Of a stretch of 64,000 nucleotides of DNA, positions 38,871 through 51,337 are shown one piece after another. Made by a program: the position numbers and the translations under genes. Every line of letters begins with the position of its first letter. The stretch's first letter is position 1. Source of the DNA: Anisakis pegreffii (Eukaryota > Nematoda > Chromadorea > Rhabditida > Anisakidae); contig JAPYMA010003052.1 in the NCBI GenBank assembly GCA_035041965.1, forward strand, positions 186,001 through 250,000, in the 5' to 3' direction. The notes below the pieces were generated by a model. It was not told the DNA's origin. It did no database searches and saw only the letters and a list, made by a program, of their open reading frames with translations.

Positions 38871-41800
38871 ATCAACCCCAGTCACTCCTCCCACAACAAA
38901 CTATATATTCTTTGATGTGATACCTCTACGTGATCAATTTCGAGAGCTTTTTCCTCAGCCATGACATGACCAGAATACTGCTCCAGGTTGTCCGTAGACA
39001 GCTAAGTATTCCTCTAAATCGCATGTTAACATGGCTCACAGTAAAGTTGATTAAGCAAATTCAGTGCCCGCTGATCGCTACACCAACTCAAGTCAACATG
39101 TGATAAATTTCCAGTCAAATTGTTTCAGAGTTTTGGCTCAGTGGGCTTATAATACAGTCACAGTCAAGCTAAGTCAAGTCAAAGTTATGACTATGTTAAA
39201 TCAAATTAAGTTAAGCTGTGACAGCCACCTCAATACACACCAGTAAATGTATTAGTCTCATATTTATGCTAGAGTCCAACACGGATTCACGTAATAAAGT
39301 CCACACTGGAGGGAGTGGGGGGGAGGGAATGGTGAGGTGCACAAACTGAAAAAAAGTTCGCTCAGGTGGGATGGGCCATATCTGTAGCCAGTCCAAGTCC
39401 CTACCTCTGGCTCCGGAGTTAAGCGGGTCGTTACGTGCCACATCCCTCCTTCGCCCTACCCACATCCCTTGCAAAAAGGTTTACAATATTCCTGACAACG
39501 ATGAATGTTCAAAATGAACAAATAAATGAATAATAAAAACATACATGATAATTTGTGGCAGTATACATGAATATATACATTATATGTAATGTACAAATCA
39601 ATTGATCCACAATTTTAAAGAATAATTAGAAAACAAAATCCATTAGGTAATAGTCTGAGTCAGAGTTTATGATTTTTCCATTGATTTCAAATTGTTTCAA
39701 ATGAGCTAAGCTTCTCAGTATATGACAATACAGTGACGATAACAATAACACAGAACGAAGGTTATAAAATAGCACAAATAACACTAACAACTATATTAAA
39801 AAGCACTAAAAAATCCCCTCAGTTAAAGCATACGAGGCATCATTAATATCTTCACAAGTTTATGATCGACAATAATAACATTAAACAATGCACTATACTA
39901 TTTGTCACTGTATTGTCTTCTATACTTAATTTATCAATTATAAATCAAGCACGATTTACATCTAATTAACAACACATACAAACTTAATTCACAATATTCA
40001 TAAATGAATTAAAGAATAAAAAATGATCTGATTAAAAAAGTGGTCACTGACCACGACTAAATTTTATTCTCTGTCCCTAATTATAAGTCTAAACCTACTA
40101 ACCTGGCGCTTCTTTGCGTCACTGTATCATATTTGTTGAATAATGACGAATATTATTGTTGAGCTGAATATTCGTTCGAATATTGATCGCTGTTGTTTTG
40201 ATTTGTTTGATTTGATTTGAGGTGATACTGCTGAATATCGATTTTGAAACTGCCACGAGATATTGACGAAGACGAACCGGTACCGCCACGTCTATCGAAT
40301 CGTCCATTGGCCCGTCACCATCGGATGTGGTGTCTCGTCATCCAGTTACAATCATCAGTACGCGATTCTACCTAGAATTGGATAACGGTTTAATGCTGAC
40401 AAGATGTGTCATTTTCAGGCAAATATCGCATTGCTACATCACCCAAAATATCAACATCTCTATTACTATTATGTCTGTCATCACACAACTGTTTTATACA
40501 TCAACCATTCTAATAGAGAATGTTCACAATATATCCATACTTATAGGGTAGGTTCCTGCCAGATCAAGAGAAATTAACAAGATTGATTGACAGTAAAGTT
40601 ATTTCATATCACCAACAAACAAATTAAACCACCACAGAAATGATTTAAATCCTCACCTTTGATTCGAGGTGATGATCAGTGACAGGTGATGATCAGTCCT
40701 TGAAACTATCACGGTTTGTCCGGTCTTGATCACCTTTGGCCTGGAACAGTATTAAATGATTAATTCGTAATTCTCCTCAAGCTCATTTCAATACAATCCG
40801 AGCGATTTAATACGAATATCATTGATCTGAAAAACTGGAAGGTTGCGTGATCTCAAAATATCTACGTCGCAATTCTGAATTTCACCAGAAAATACATGAC
40901 CGAACTAGAATCATGAATAACATATACAAAAATATATTGCGCAACGCAACTGCACCGCACAGAACGTATATGAGCGAAAGAAATGAATGCTGAATGAGCA
41001 AGGCAATCAATCATAGCGATATGATCTGTAGCGATCAATTGGTATGGTACCATTAACAGATCATAGAGTGCACATTATGATCACAACGAAATGATCAACA
41101 AAGCATGCACATATTATTATGTCATATCACTAGCGAGTTAATTCTAACATCAGTGGAAAAAAGAAACGAAATTTCGCCGAGATCATTCTCTGTGATCTTA
41201 GAAGGTTTTTCATTTCGGATAAAATCCGGAGACATTGAAATTCTATGGTATCAATTAAATAAAATGCCCCTAAACAGCCATAGAGTCATTGCAAGTGAAT
41301 TGAAAGTGATTTAAGCCATCATGGTGGCTAAAAAACGATAGACAGGTGGGGTGTTTCCATTCGTCATCAAGGCATGAATTGTAGAAATAGCATTGCGATG
41401 ACTAGTGAGAAGGAAAATAGCATGGGAATGTACGAGAGAGTAGAGATGCAGAGGTTTCGAGAATCTTGAGTATCACGCCTCGGATGCGAGCGTGCGTAGG
41501 TGTACACGTGTGTGTTTAAAGCATTGTAAGTATGGAACATCGTTTGACGCTTTTTGACATGGTGCATACAGAAGTCCCTAGCGGAATTTCGTTGTATTGA
41601 GAACATATCGGTGTAAACAGTTTTGATCTTTGATCAGTAATTTGAAATTGTATCATCAAAAGGAAGCCTCGATTTTGAACTTTTAATTTGGCTGAAGACT
41701 AAAGCATGAGGACATGGTCGAAGTAACGATATCTGATTGTTTTTGTAAGATATTCTCAGTTGGCATCATCATCAGCTTGAATCAAGAAGAAAGACATGTG

Positions 41801-42079
41801 AAAGGATGATTGATACAATTGAGATATTCAACATGTTTAATTTCTGAGTATTCGAATCGCTCTGATAAGCAAATCGCTTTCTAGCAATAAGATACTTAAA
41901 GAAAACATGAACAAAACTGTTGAGTGCATAATATAAAGCATCCCTGCATGCATACATCGAAATGCTTGACAATATTTGAATACAGAGCAATATTTCCTCA
42001 CAACATACATATCTCTCTAAAACCGAAGAATACGAATAGTTTGAGAGTTGAAAGGACATAACATGCTTACATGTGAACC
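38871..42079. other. AT-rich intergenic stretch
   Basis: No supported gene. A GC-richer patch at about 39300-39470 and another at about 40230-40330 stand out. The latter has a minus-strand frame reading NGRFDRRGGTGSSSSISRG with a Gln/Asn-rich end, which could be a remnant of a low-complexity protein exon. It has no acceptor, so I do not call it. Confidence 0.3.
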
Positions 42080-42670
42080 TCAGAGTAGCGAGGAATTTAA
42101 AATGGTCATCCTGAAATTGGTAATTCCTCTTGTGCATTCATCAACGCACATACAATGCATAGGAATGAGCAGCTTATTGTTAGATAAGTGAGATGACACG
42201 AGAATATCATCAGTATTTCTTTGAGGAAACAAAAACGTCCAATTACATAGATATTTTATGAAATTAGAGAATCTGATCAATTTAATGATATGAAAAAAAC
42301 GACCACTTCACTGGTCAAACCTAAGGAGACGGTTAGTTTGAAGATGGTCACCCTATTGTTCCTATAGTAGTGTACACATTGATCAATAGTGATACAATGT
42401 ATTGGAACGAGCGCTGCTGAGCTACTTGAGATAGCTTAAGAAAATCATCCATATCTCCTCAATTAAGGTGAATCGCTCGACAACATATAAGCATTTCTGA
42501 AAGCAGAGAATGTGGGGAATCTAATGGTGCAAAGAAATTGGCATGTTACTGGGCAAACCTGAGGAGACGGTTAGTTTGAAGATGGTCACCCTAATGCTGC
42601 TATAATAATGTACACATTGATCAATAGTGATACAATGTATTGGAAGGAGCTCCGCCGAAATACTTGAGAT
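42080..42670 (+). repeat. ~239-bp repeat units, second cluster
   Basis: Two units in forward orientation, 239 bp apart (TGGTCAAACC at about 42309 and TGGGCAAACC at about 42548), preceded by a diverged unit from about 42080. Sequence matches the array at 32521-33780, including GGAGACGGTTAGTTTGAAGA and GATACAATGTATTGGAA. Confidence 0.8.
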
Positions 42671-42798
42671 GGGTTCAGGAAATCAGGCATATGATAATTT
42701 TCTTCCATTCCTCAAAATGGCTGAGACGCTTACATAATCTCCCGTTTCAAACATTTGCTAAACAAAACAAGACGGTATCATCTATGCTCACTGATCAA

Positions 42799-43735
42799 TG
42801 GTTCTCACTTACGGGTGCTAGATTAACCCTTTTGGTGGGCTGCTAGGCCGCCGTTAACCCCTCCTAATCCATGAACTTATTATTTATACGTATAATGTCA
42901 GGAAGAAACGGAAAGCCGGTCCGGAAATTTCTCACCGATTTTAAATACAATTTCTGGTATTTTATTGCTCTCAGTTTAATTTGCACGCGGTGGCAATGAG
43001 TGTTCTTGGAACCTTACTTCATGAATCGGTTCTAAATGATGTCAATTCGTCGGATCTTACGGATTGCTTTCCTTAACATTACTAGTGCATATGGGAATCG
43101 CACAAGTTACTTTCAGATCTTGCTAGCACGCTCATGGTGGTATTCAACATCGCTGGACTTCCTTTTAGACCGTTGAGTTTCTCATTATGTTGTAATCAAC
43201 ATCGCTGGACTTCCTCTTAGACCGTTGAGTTTCTCATTATTGTAATATTGTAATCAGTTATGACTGCATGAAAAGCTATTTTCTATGACACGCTCAATTC
43301 ACACCGTCAGATGGATTCTCATTCTTTTCAGACGTGTTGTATTCGCTCTCATAGCTATTTCATGCGAATATCGTTCTCTTGATGAGTTTTTATCATTCAC
43401 TTCGTCTCATTTCACTTCACAGTTCGAATCAATTTCTTATTCTACAGCATTCACTATTTACTGAATACGTTGACGAGTGTTGACAGTTGAAATCAACAAT
43501 ACAGCAATCGAATAGTATTGCTCACCAATATGCGACAGTCAAATGATCAATTATACACTGTATTTGATAGAAGGAGAATTTGACTTTTACTATTGAGTAA
43601 AATGAATGAGAAATTAGCAGAAGAGAACACTTTTGGTGATAAAAGCTGTGAGAGCGACTGCAACAGCAAGGAAAAGAATGAAAACCCTGTTAAAACGAAT
43701 GAAAACCCAGTTAGGCCTGAATGAGCTAATGATAC
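42799..43735 (-). mobile_element. hAT-like non-autonomous element, copy in inverted orientation
   Basis: Begins CAATGGTTCTCAC and is similar along most of its length to the reverse complement of 48123-48952. For example, GGAAAGCCGGTCCGGAAATTTCTC here corresponds to the CTGGACTGGTTTTCC region there, and both share ACAGCAAGGAAAAGAATRAAAACCC. The right terminus is not recognisable; similarity fades after about 43735. It contains a tandem duplication of about 52 bp at 43147-43250. No transposase frame. Confidence 0.65.
43147..43250. repeat. Short tandem duplication within the hAT-like copy
   Basis: Two adjacent units of about 52 bp, each with CAACATCGCTGGACTTCC and GACCGTTGAGTTTCTCATTA, differing at single positions. 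Confidence 0.85.
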
Positions 43736-44181
43736 AGATCTCACTTCACCTGGCACATTTTTTCAAAGTGAACAAATCGAACTTTTTGACTATCTATCAA
43801 CTTCAACTGCAGCGTTTTCCCTTTACAATTTCCACTTGAATCTTCGACCAAGATTGCTTGCAAGAATATCATGGATTCTACAAAATAGTGAATAATGAAT
43901 CAGCACAAATTCGACGTGAATTACAATACTGAAAATGCGACAAGACTGCTTGCTTACTCCATTTTTTGCATGAATCTTCATGAAAGCAGTACATTGCATT
44001 ATGTTGATGTTACCTATATGGTTGCCTTCTTTTAACGCTTTTCGCTTATTGATACTGTGTAATGTGGAAAGCCGTAACAGCTTGAAGCATTGCTTTGGTT
44101 ACGAATGCACCTGCACGTTGAAACAACAGTGTGAAGTGTAGTGTAATGTTAAATTCATTTATTACTCATTTGAATATTCAA

Positions 44182-45229
44182 CTATTGAACTAAAACACCA
44201 ATACACGCTTCGTTCAGTTTCTTCATCACAAAATCAGCCGCTTTAACGTGTGGAGAGAACGTGTGGAGAACTTTCGTTGCATCCTGAAAAGACAACATAT
44301 CCGATCATCAAGTAATTGTTCATTATGGTAAAGAATGTCTGATCGGAATGGACACTTCAGCGATTTATTCGTCTCACAAACAAACTCTCCGACATTGCTA
44401 AAATCTAGATTCGAGTCCCGCCATGTGTTCAATACGAGAAAGGCGACGTGTCGTTACTTCTGTTGCTTTAAATTTTCGAAACGTTGAATCTCTGTGGTTA
44501 TGCAATGATTCAAAAGACTCGAGAAAACTGAAGTATCATCAAAGATTCGTGACCGAACAATTCATAAACTATTCCCAATCGCGACCAGCGATTCACACTC
44601 ACCTGTCCAGCCTTGTTAAGGATTGCCTTACCACCCGGATGCTCGTTGACAAAAGATGTCATATCATGAACCTGGAATGCACCACAGTGTTTGCTTCTGT
44701 TTAATAAGAACGAAATTTCCGTCTCTCTTTTGCTATCAGGAGCGCAGAAACCTGTTCCGTGTGCGGGAACAACAAATTGAACTTACTCTTAGAAAGGGCA
44801 ACACTGATTAAAAGCAAAATGATTCGCATGAAAAAAACAACTCAGAAAATGAATTGCTAAGCCGGTATTGACTGTAAGAAAATGCGAAAAGATACGATCA
44901 CGATCAATCACCTCTTCTCTCCAAAAAACTTTCTTTTAAGAGTTATTACTCATGGTTCTGCTTACGCACTTAAAACATATAACATGAGAAGCAATACACT
45001 TAAAGCATATATAACATTAGATAATTTCAAAGCGATTCAAATGTAATATGAAATATTCGATGTTATGATGGAATAAACAGTTAATATCCATCATTAATAT
45101 AACGAAAAATTGATAGCGTTTAGAGCGGAATGTAAAAAACAAATATTTTATGCAACAAACCGTTCCGTCATGGATAATCCACAGATCATTCGCCTTATTA
45201 TGTTGTGCCACTTCCTCTCTTGTGAACAT
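44182..45229 (-). CDS. Cytochrome b5
   Basis: A small haem electron carrier of the cytochrome b5 fold. Three minus-strand exons join in phase 0: 45229-45161 (FTREEVAQHNKANDLWIIHDGT), 44671-44603 (VHDMTSFVNEHPGGKAILNK) and 44283-44182 (ending in stop TAG). The protein from the ATG at 45229 is 79 residues. The first haem-ligand histidine is in the diagnostic HPGG motif (residue about 34). The second is most likely the His of SPHVKAADF, at the place of the family's GHS. No transmembrane tail is present, so a soluble form is expected. The open frame continues 9 codons upstream (HSVGGCGDG) to a TTCTTCAG acceptor, which may be a trans-splice site or join a further 5' exon, so the start is uncertain. 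The last exon is slightly shorter than the usual family core. Confidence 0.85.
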
Positions 45230-45256
45230 TCCATCACCACATCCACCCACTGAATG

Positions 45257-47232
45257 CTGAAGAAGAAGAAACTTTCATTTATCAAAAAATTGCTGCTCCA
45301 AAATCATTTTAAATTCCATTTAGCTGCAAGAAAGTAGCAAAGTGAATTGCTCTCAATTTTCCAAAGAGTTTCAAAATTTGTGCAAGAATGCCTAAATTGC
45401 CAATATCAAAGTATTACTCTACAGAGGCAATCTTACAGAGGCAGTCTTGCATAAGAGTAATTTGGATATATTTTTGGAACTGCTTAAAAACTCGTATCAA
45501 GTGACAATGGAATGAAATCATATAACATTAACAATATTATCAAATATCACTAACAACATTGATATGATAAAAGGATGATATGTGATAAAATCAACTGCCT
45601 TGCTTTGATCAACACTCTATAGGGAATTAAGCTCATAATAATTAAAAACCGAACAAAAAATGATACACAGCACCTGTGATATCGCCAGTAATATGATGAT
45701 CCAAAACAGAGCCGCTGATAGCAGGGATTTGGCGTGAACGAACGAAGACATCCTAGAAGTGACTACCTAAAAACTGTTCATTTAAAGAATATTTTTCAAA
45801 TAATAATAAGTCTTCGACGTACTGAATGCTTAGATAGGAATTAAATAATGGCAAGATGATCATGTAATAAGTAGATAACAATTCATAATTAGACAGTTCA
45901 TCGACACAGTCAGGCATCAGGCAGCAGTAATACAAAGTGTAGACGTGGTTAGACATGAAACTTAAAATTTGTGGAGTATTATTGTTTCTTTCTAAGTTGA
46001 TGATTGATGACGCTACTTAATTTAAAATTGCACTCACTGCAGATAGCAAAAACGAACAAAATTGATGGCGATACGAAACGTTGAAGAGTGAATGTTTCGC
46101 GTTTATCATTGTGACAGGTTTGAGGGGAGGACACGTGATCACAAAAAAATTGAATGCAAAGGAACTGGAAAATGTCACACTGATTAAACGGTGTGACATT
46201 GATTGCACAGCCAACATGCAGTAATTAAAATCACATTAGAGATCAATCGTATCTTACAACACTCCATTTTGCATTAATTTCGGTTGCAGTTTAACAATAA
46301 ACTCAATATCTTGCATACAAATTATAACACACATTCTCATTTTATGACATTTTGTGTGCAGCAACCTTTTCGAGCCGCACTCACCTCTTATCTGATATCT
46401 TCTTATGATGCTACGTTCATAATCTAAAAACATTAGTGAAAACCTGAAAAGATTAGAATACAGATCGTTTCAAAATGATTTCAAATTAAACTTACAACAG
46501 TTCATTATACAACAGAGATCAAAGAGAGATCAAATATGCAGAGTATGACAAAGCGATTGAGCGCCTCAACCATATGAATGCCTTCAGAAATCTGGCTATA
46601 TCCAAGGATTTAAGCAGTTTTTGCCGACAACACACATACTTTTCTGAATTTTTGTTTTGCTGGGCAAACTTGAGGATTCCGGTCGTTTGAATATGGTATC
46701 TATCTTACTACTATAGAAGTGCATTATGCAACAATAAAACGATCGAATGCGCAGACTCCTATATACCAACTGAACAGACCTCAGCCATATGCATGCCTCC
46801 AGAGATGTAGCTGACAAACCGTTACTTGTAGTCGCAGAAAAATATGTGGGCTGTGAAACAGCTATTTTAATTTGTTAAGTTATTGCTCCATTAAGAATTC
46901 TCATTTTTGCTGTTGAACTCTGTTATTATTAACTAAGAGCATCGCATATGTTGGGTTCAGACGTATTGTCCCCTCACTATCAATTCTTCACTACGATCTA
47001 ATTCCTCCATCATACTTATCCTTTTGAGCAAAACCGTGAACTTGCTGGAAATTTGCATGCAAAATTTTTCTTGCAAATCACTTAAAAGGGAAATTTGATT
47101 ACGGGAGAATTCCATGGAAATTATGAACTTATAATATCGTTGCGCGAAAGTTTTTCATCTCATTCATTGTTTACGTTGTGTTTTGAAGTGGTTGCGTAAA
47201 CCACTGCGATAGAGCGGACGGATGTTTCAGTA
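45257..47232. other. Intergenic stretch with one diverged repeat unit
   Basis: No supported gene. About 46590-46830 is a diverged relative of the ~239-bp repeat (TGCTGGGCAAACTTGAGGA). The rest is AT-rich and featureless to my reading. Confidence 0.4.
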
Positions 47233-47702
47233 CCCGGCGGGTTGGTTTCAATGTTAGAGTTGGGATGAAATGAGACGAAGGAGGAATTTGTCAAGTCATG
47301 AATTTTTCATATTGAGAGATTCATTCGCAATTCCACGGTAGTGCAGGCAGTTCAAGCATTGAGCTAGCATTAAAAAGATCTGACTAGAGTGTAAATGTGC
47401 GGAAAGGGTATTGAATACTCGAAGTGATCGTCGAAAGCTTTAGCTTCGAGCTCGGTAGCAACAAGTCAAGAGTCAAAGCAGAAGAAGATCAAGAGTGAAG
47501 ACATTGATGAATTCATCACAAAGATGACTTCAGGAGGTAAGTGAGCAGCCCCGATTGGACAGCGTTCAACAGCTCCAATTCAAGGGCTTTTCTCAATTTA
47601 TTGCTGACGTGCTATTCTACAAGAATGTGTAGTTGTTGGAAGTAGTCATCTGAATGTATAAACGACTCAAAACTTTTGACATAACGATGAATTTTTAGTG
47701 AA
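47233..47702 (+). repeat. Segmental duplication, 5' part, unit 1
   Basis: Matches 51962-52393 in the same orientation, with shared blocks such as CCCGGCGGGTT, GATCGTCGAAAG, TTAGCTTCGAGCTCGG, AAGCAGAAGAAGATCAA and ATTGATGAATTCATC. It spans the 5' flank and first recognised exon of the phosphatase-like gene. Confidence 0.85.
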
Positions 47703-50700
47703 ATCATATTTGGTGGCAGAACATGAAGCTATGCGTCTAAGACAACGGCATATCTATGCATTCAACGCGAACACTATGGTTAGTGGAATCGATATGAATG
47801 AGGAAATCTAACAATTCTTAGCTCGATAGAATATGGGATTCTCTATGCGATACTTTTATGCATCTCCATTCCTAAAATTCTGAAAATTCTGACTGTTCAG
47901 TCTGCTCAAATGTTGATCACAATAAATGATTCTAGAAGAATCGATACAAAAATATTGTACTGTTTGACGAAGGTGCCGTAACACTGGAACCAACCAAACC
48001 GGATAAACCTGATGATACGTATATTCACGCGACCAAAATTAAAAGCAAATTCGGAAACTACGTTCTCGCTCAGGTGATTTCTTAATAATCTACTTCACTT
48101 TTCCTATTTTGACTGTCTAGCGCAGTGGTTCTCATAGGGGGGAGGTGAAATTACCCATTTTGGGTAATTCGGAGATGTCAAGGAGTAACGGAGGTGTCGG
48201 GAAATTAATATTTCGTGCATGTTATGATAGTTTCATAGCTTGGGAATGTAAATGCGGTTGCTTGATGGCAACACTCTTTATTTTCCGATTTCCTGAATGT
48301 TGTTAGCTCTTCCGGGCCTAACAGGGTTTTTATTCTTTTCCTTGCTGTTACAATCGCTCTTATAGCTTCTATCATCAATAGTGTTCTCTTCTGATGATTT
48401 CTCATTCATTTCGTTCAACAATTAAAGTCAATTTCTCATTCTATCAAATACACTCTATAATTGATCATTGGACTGTCGAACTTTGGTGAGCAATTGTATT
48501 CGATCGCTGTATTGTTGATTTCGGCTGTTGACACTCGTCAACGCATCCATTAAATAGTATTTGCTGCGGAATAAGAAATTGATTCGAACTGTGAAGTGAA
48601 ATGAGACGAAGTGAATGATAAAAACTCATCGAGAGAACAATATTCGCATGTGATAGCTATGAGAGTGAATACAACACGTCTGAAAAGAATGAGAATCCAG
48701 CTGAATCAGTGTGAATTGAGCGTGTCACAGACAATAGCTTTTCATGCAGTCATAATTGATTGCAGTAATAAGCAACACCACGGTCTCGGACACTGATTTC
48801 TTTTACACCACAGAGAAATTTCTGGACTGGTTTTCCGTTTGTTCCTGACGTTATACGCAGGAATATTAAGTTCTTCTCTCAGACCGAGGAGGGAAGGGGG
48901 TAAGCCAGATCACCAAAAGGGGTAATTGAGCAAATGAACATCAGAACCACCGGTCTAGCGTTTCCGATTCAAATATGATGTCAATCACTTCATGCTAATC
49001 ACGTCGCCTGGATGAGAAGGCTTTACTGAATTTGATAGCTATCGACCGGATTTGTTATGAGGTATCGATCGTTTCATGCTTCATTCATGTCTTATCTAGT
49101 ATCTGTGAATCTACAAGGTTACGATTTTCTTCTACTCAATGAAATATGAAACGGATAATATTTTCATGATTTCTTACTGTTAGATTTCTCCTTCAGAGTC
49201 CAAAAGATGATACGTTGAACGACTGGTACCGTATGATATGGCAACTAAAAATCGGTGTGATCGTATGCCTTATACCACTGACAGATCCAAAAGATTGCAG
49301 TAAATATTTCGAGAAACAAGTTGGCAAGAAGATTAAAGTAAGAGTATCCCGTTTTTTCATCAGGAAATTTCGTTCCAATTTGATCGTTTATGAATTTTGC
49401 ACACTTTATATATGCTGTGGAATATATTGTGTCATTACAGCGGGATCTTTAAAGCATTCTGTTAGCAATTTAATACTGAGAGAGGTGACTTGAAAGAATC
49501 AGTTAACTTATGAGCTAGTAGTGGAACTTTTATTTCTAGACATATTGCACCTGCACCGTCCACAGCTTTCACTGGTTCAGTGAATATATCTGGTGATAGG
49601 AAAGGTGCACAGCTCAAACGATTTGTGACATTTTCCAAACAATAGTGCATTCAGATCTGCTGCAGGAAAACTTTTGCATGCGATTTTTAGCATAAACGTT
49701 TTGTGGTTCGTACGTTAGCATCACGTAAAGATGGTTCCTTCAAAATATATGATCTGAAATTGATAAATAAAGATGTCAAGGATGAAGAACGCACGGTGCA
49801 ACTGGTCAATCTGACCGAATGGAAAGTTGTTAGTGCATTCTCGAATTAATTTTGAATCAATTAAGGGTATTTTCGAAAGGAATACAACGCGATCAATCAG
49901 AAGGATATGCGGCGATCTTATAATTTCAGTTATATGATTTACTAGAATATTATAAATCGTCAAGCTGCTCCCAAACAGAGTTGAGCGTATTGGTACCTTG
50001 AACATGATAACTCATAAATTATGGTCGCCCATGATATTGCAATGTCGCTTATCTGCAGATCAGCTGCTCAAGAGTGGCGTTAGCTATATACCTATGCAAT
50101 AATTGGTATTTAAATAGATTAGAAAATTCAGACTCCTATCTCTCGACCGAGGGATTTTGACTTAATCACGTGCATATTTTCATGCATGTTCAATCTCAAG
50201 TGATTATCGATCAATATACCACAGTCGTTGTACTATCATTAGTAATTTGGCTGTAAGCTTAAAATCAGAAAGGGAACCTTGGAAACTTACTATTGTGAGA
50301 ATACCTTCGAACAGATATCAAGGCCACCAGAGCCAAGGAAATTTCTCGACTTCATGCGAGCTGTCTGGGCTACGGAAGCATCGGCGAAACTAGCGGATGA
50401 AGACAAAGTACCGCCAACACTCGTTCACGGCATTACAGGAACACGTCGTACGGGCACTTACGTTATCATGTCAATGCTTTGCAAACAGGTGACCCAAAAC
50501 AAGGAATCTGCGTTCCATTCTTGACTAGAGTGAACAAGTTGACTAGCACAATGCAAATACCAAACATCAGCTGATCTCACGTGAAATTACTCAAGGAATT
50601 TGAATCAGTTCTATGATTTCCACTGGCCAGCCCATAGATTAAGATTCCAGTTAATGAATCGGCTGATCGAGCCAATCGGTTTTGATCGAGCTGCTCCCGG

Positions 50701-51156
50701 AAAACTCGCATTGAATCGTTCAATGCAGGTGAACGTCAGCCACGGAGAGCAATTTGATCAGCAATCTGATCATTATGTGCTTGTTAAGAATATGTGAACT
50801 GAATGAAATTTTATTTAAAGATGCAAACGAGTCGTCAAATGTCTCTACTGAAAGCCTGTTCACGTGTACGACAATTCAGATACAGTGTGGTTAGGAATCG
50901 TATATGCTTTTCGTTACTGGTCGAGTCGACAATTACATTCGCTGCAGACCAAGGTCTGGTTGATAGGGCCACGTTGAATTTCAGAGATGCTCTAAAGGTT
51001 GTTGAATTATCCACTCTTCGTGACAGTTTCTCATTTTGTGTTTTCTTTTTGCACAGATTCACTCACATTGATTTCAATCGTTTGGATAGATCCTTGCCCA
51101 CAATTTTTTCACTGCAATTGCAGTGTCTCGAGGCCATTTCGTGTGATCCAAATTGA
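47444..51156 (+). CDS. Tyrosine-phosphatase-like protein, predicted pseudophosphatase (5' end incomplete)
   Basis: Receptorless PTP-domain protein of the nematode-expanded class. Exons join in phase: 47444-47536, 47699-47778, 47936-48073, 49197-49337, 49691-49828, 50315-50488, 50821-50997, then either read-through or a short exon 51124-51156 to the same TGA. Recognisable elements: KKIKSEDIDEFI N-terminal helix; pTyr-loop KNRYKNIVL; DDTYIHATKI; DWYRMIWQ with IGVIVCL; TEWKV at the WPD-loop position; RKFLDFMRAV; P-loop region VHGITGTRRTG. Family PTPs need HC-x5-R and WPD. Here His is kept, the catalytic Cys is Gly (GGC at 50429-50431), the P-loop Arg is kept, and WPD is WKV, so no catalysis is expected. 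Binding or scaffolding is the likely role, as known for nematode pseudophosphatases such as EGG-3/4/5; direct orthology is not claimed. No start ATG was found in the first exon, so an upstream exon or a trans-spliced form is missing. A hAT-like element sits in the third intron. Confidence 0.85.
48123..48952 (+). mobile_element. Non-autonomous hAT-like transposon with 8-bp target duplication
   Basis: An 830-bp element flanked by identical 8-bp repeats GTCTAGCG (48115-48122 and 48953-48960). Its termini are CAGTGGTTCTCAT on the left and, reverse-complemented, CGGTGGTTCTGAT on the right, matching the CAGnGGTTCT type of hAT ends. No transposase frame. An inverted relative lies at 42799-43735 and a fragment near 14975-15030. 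It is inserted between exons 3 and 4 of the phosphatase-like gene in the sense strand's intron, so it should be spliced out. Confidence 0.85.
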
Positions 51157-51337
51157 CGATGACATGGATTCCTTCCTAGTGTAAGATCGCTTCTTCTTAT
51201 TCCGGTTACATCTCTGAACTTGTCAGATTGATCGTTTGATCTATTAATGATCTGTTGCGAGTGTTGCTTCCTCAATTCTGAAACGAAGCTTATTGAACAG
51301 CCCAACATTTCAGGAACCATGTCAATCTTTGTTTTTG

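Noticed and set aside
39370..39440. Segment resembling part of 5S rRNA (GGAGTTAAGCGGGTCG)
   Set aside because: Only about 16 bases resemble the internal 5S region and need an indel. The flanks do not match and no 5S arms can be drawn.
40119..40330. RGG-like, Gln/Asn-rich minus-strand frame
   Set aside because: It is closed upstream by a stop and has no acceptor, so it cannot be placed in a gene from sequence alone.
44365..44425. GATTCGAGTCCCGC box B-like motif
   Set aside because: The flanking bases do not form a T stem and there is no box A at the right distance. It lies just downstream of the cytochrome b5 gene's last exon region without other tRNA features.
48205..48405. 67-codon minus-strand frame also seen in opposite orientation near 43633
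   Set aside because: It is part of the hAT-like element copies and has no transposase motif; the similarity reflects the repeat, not a gene.
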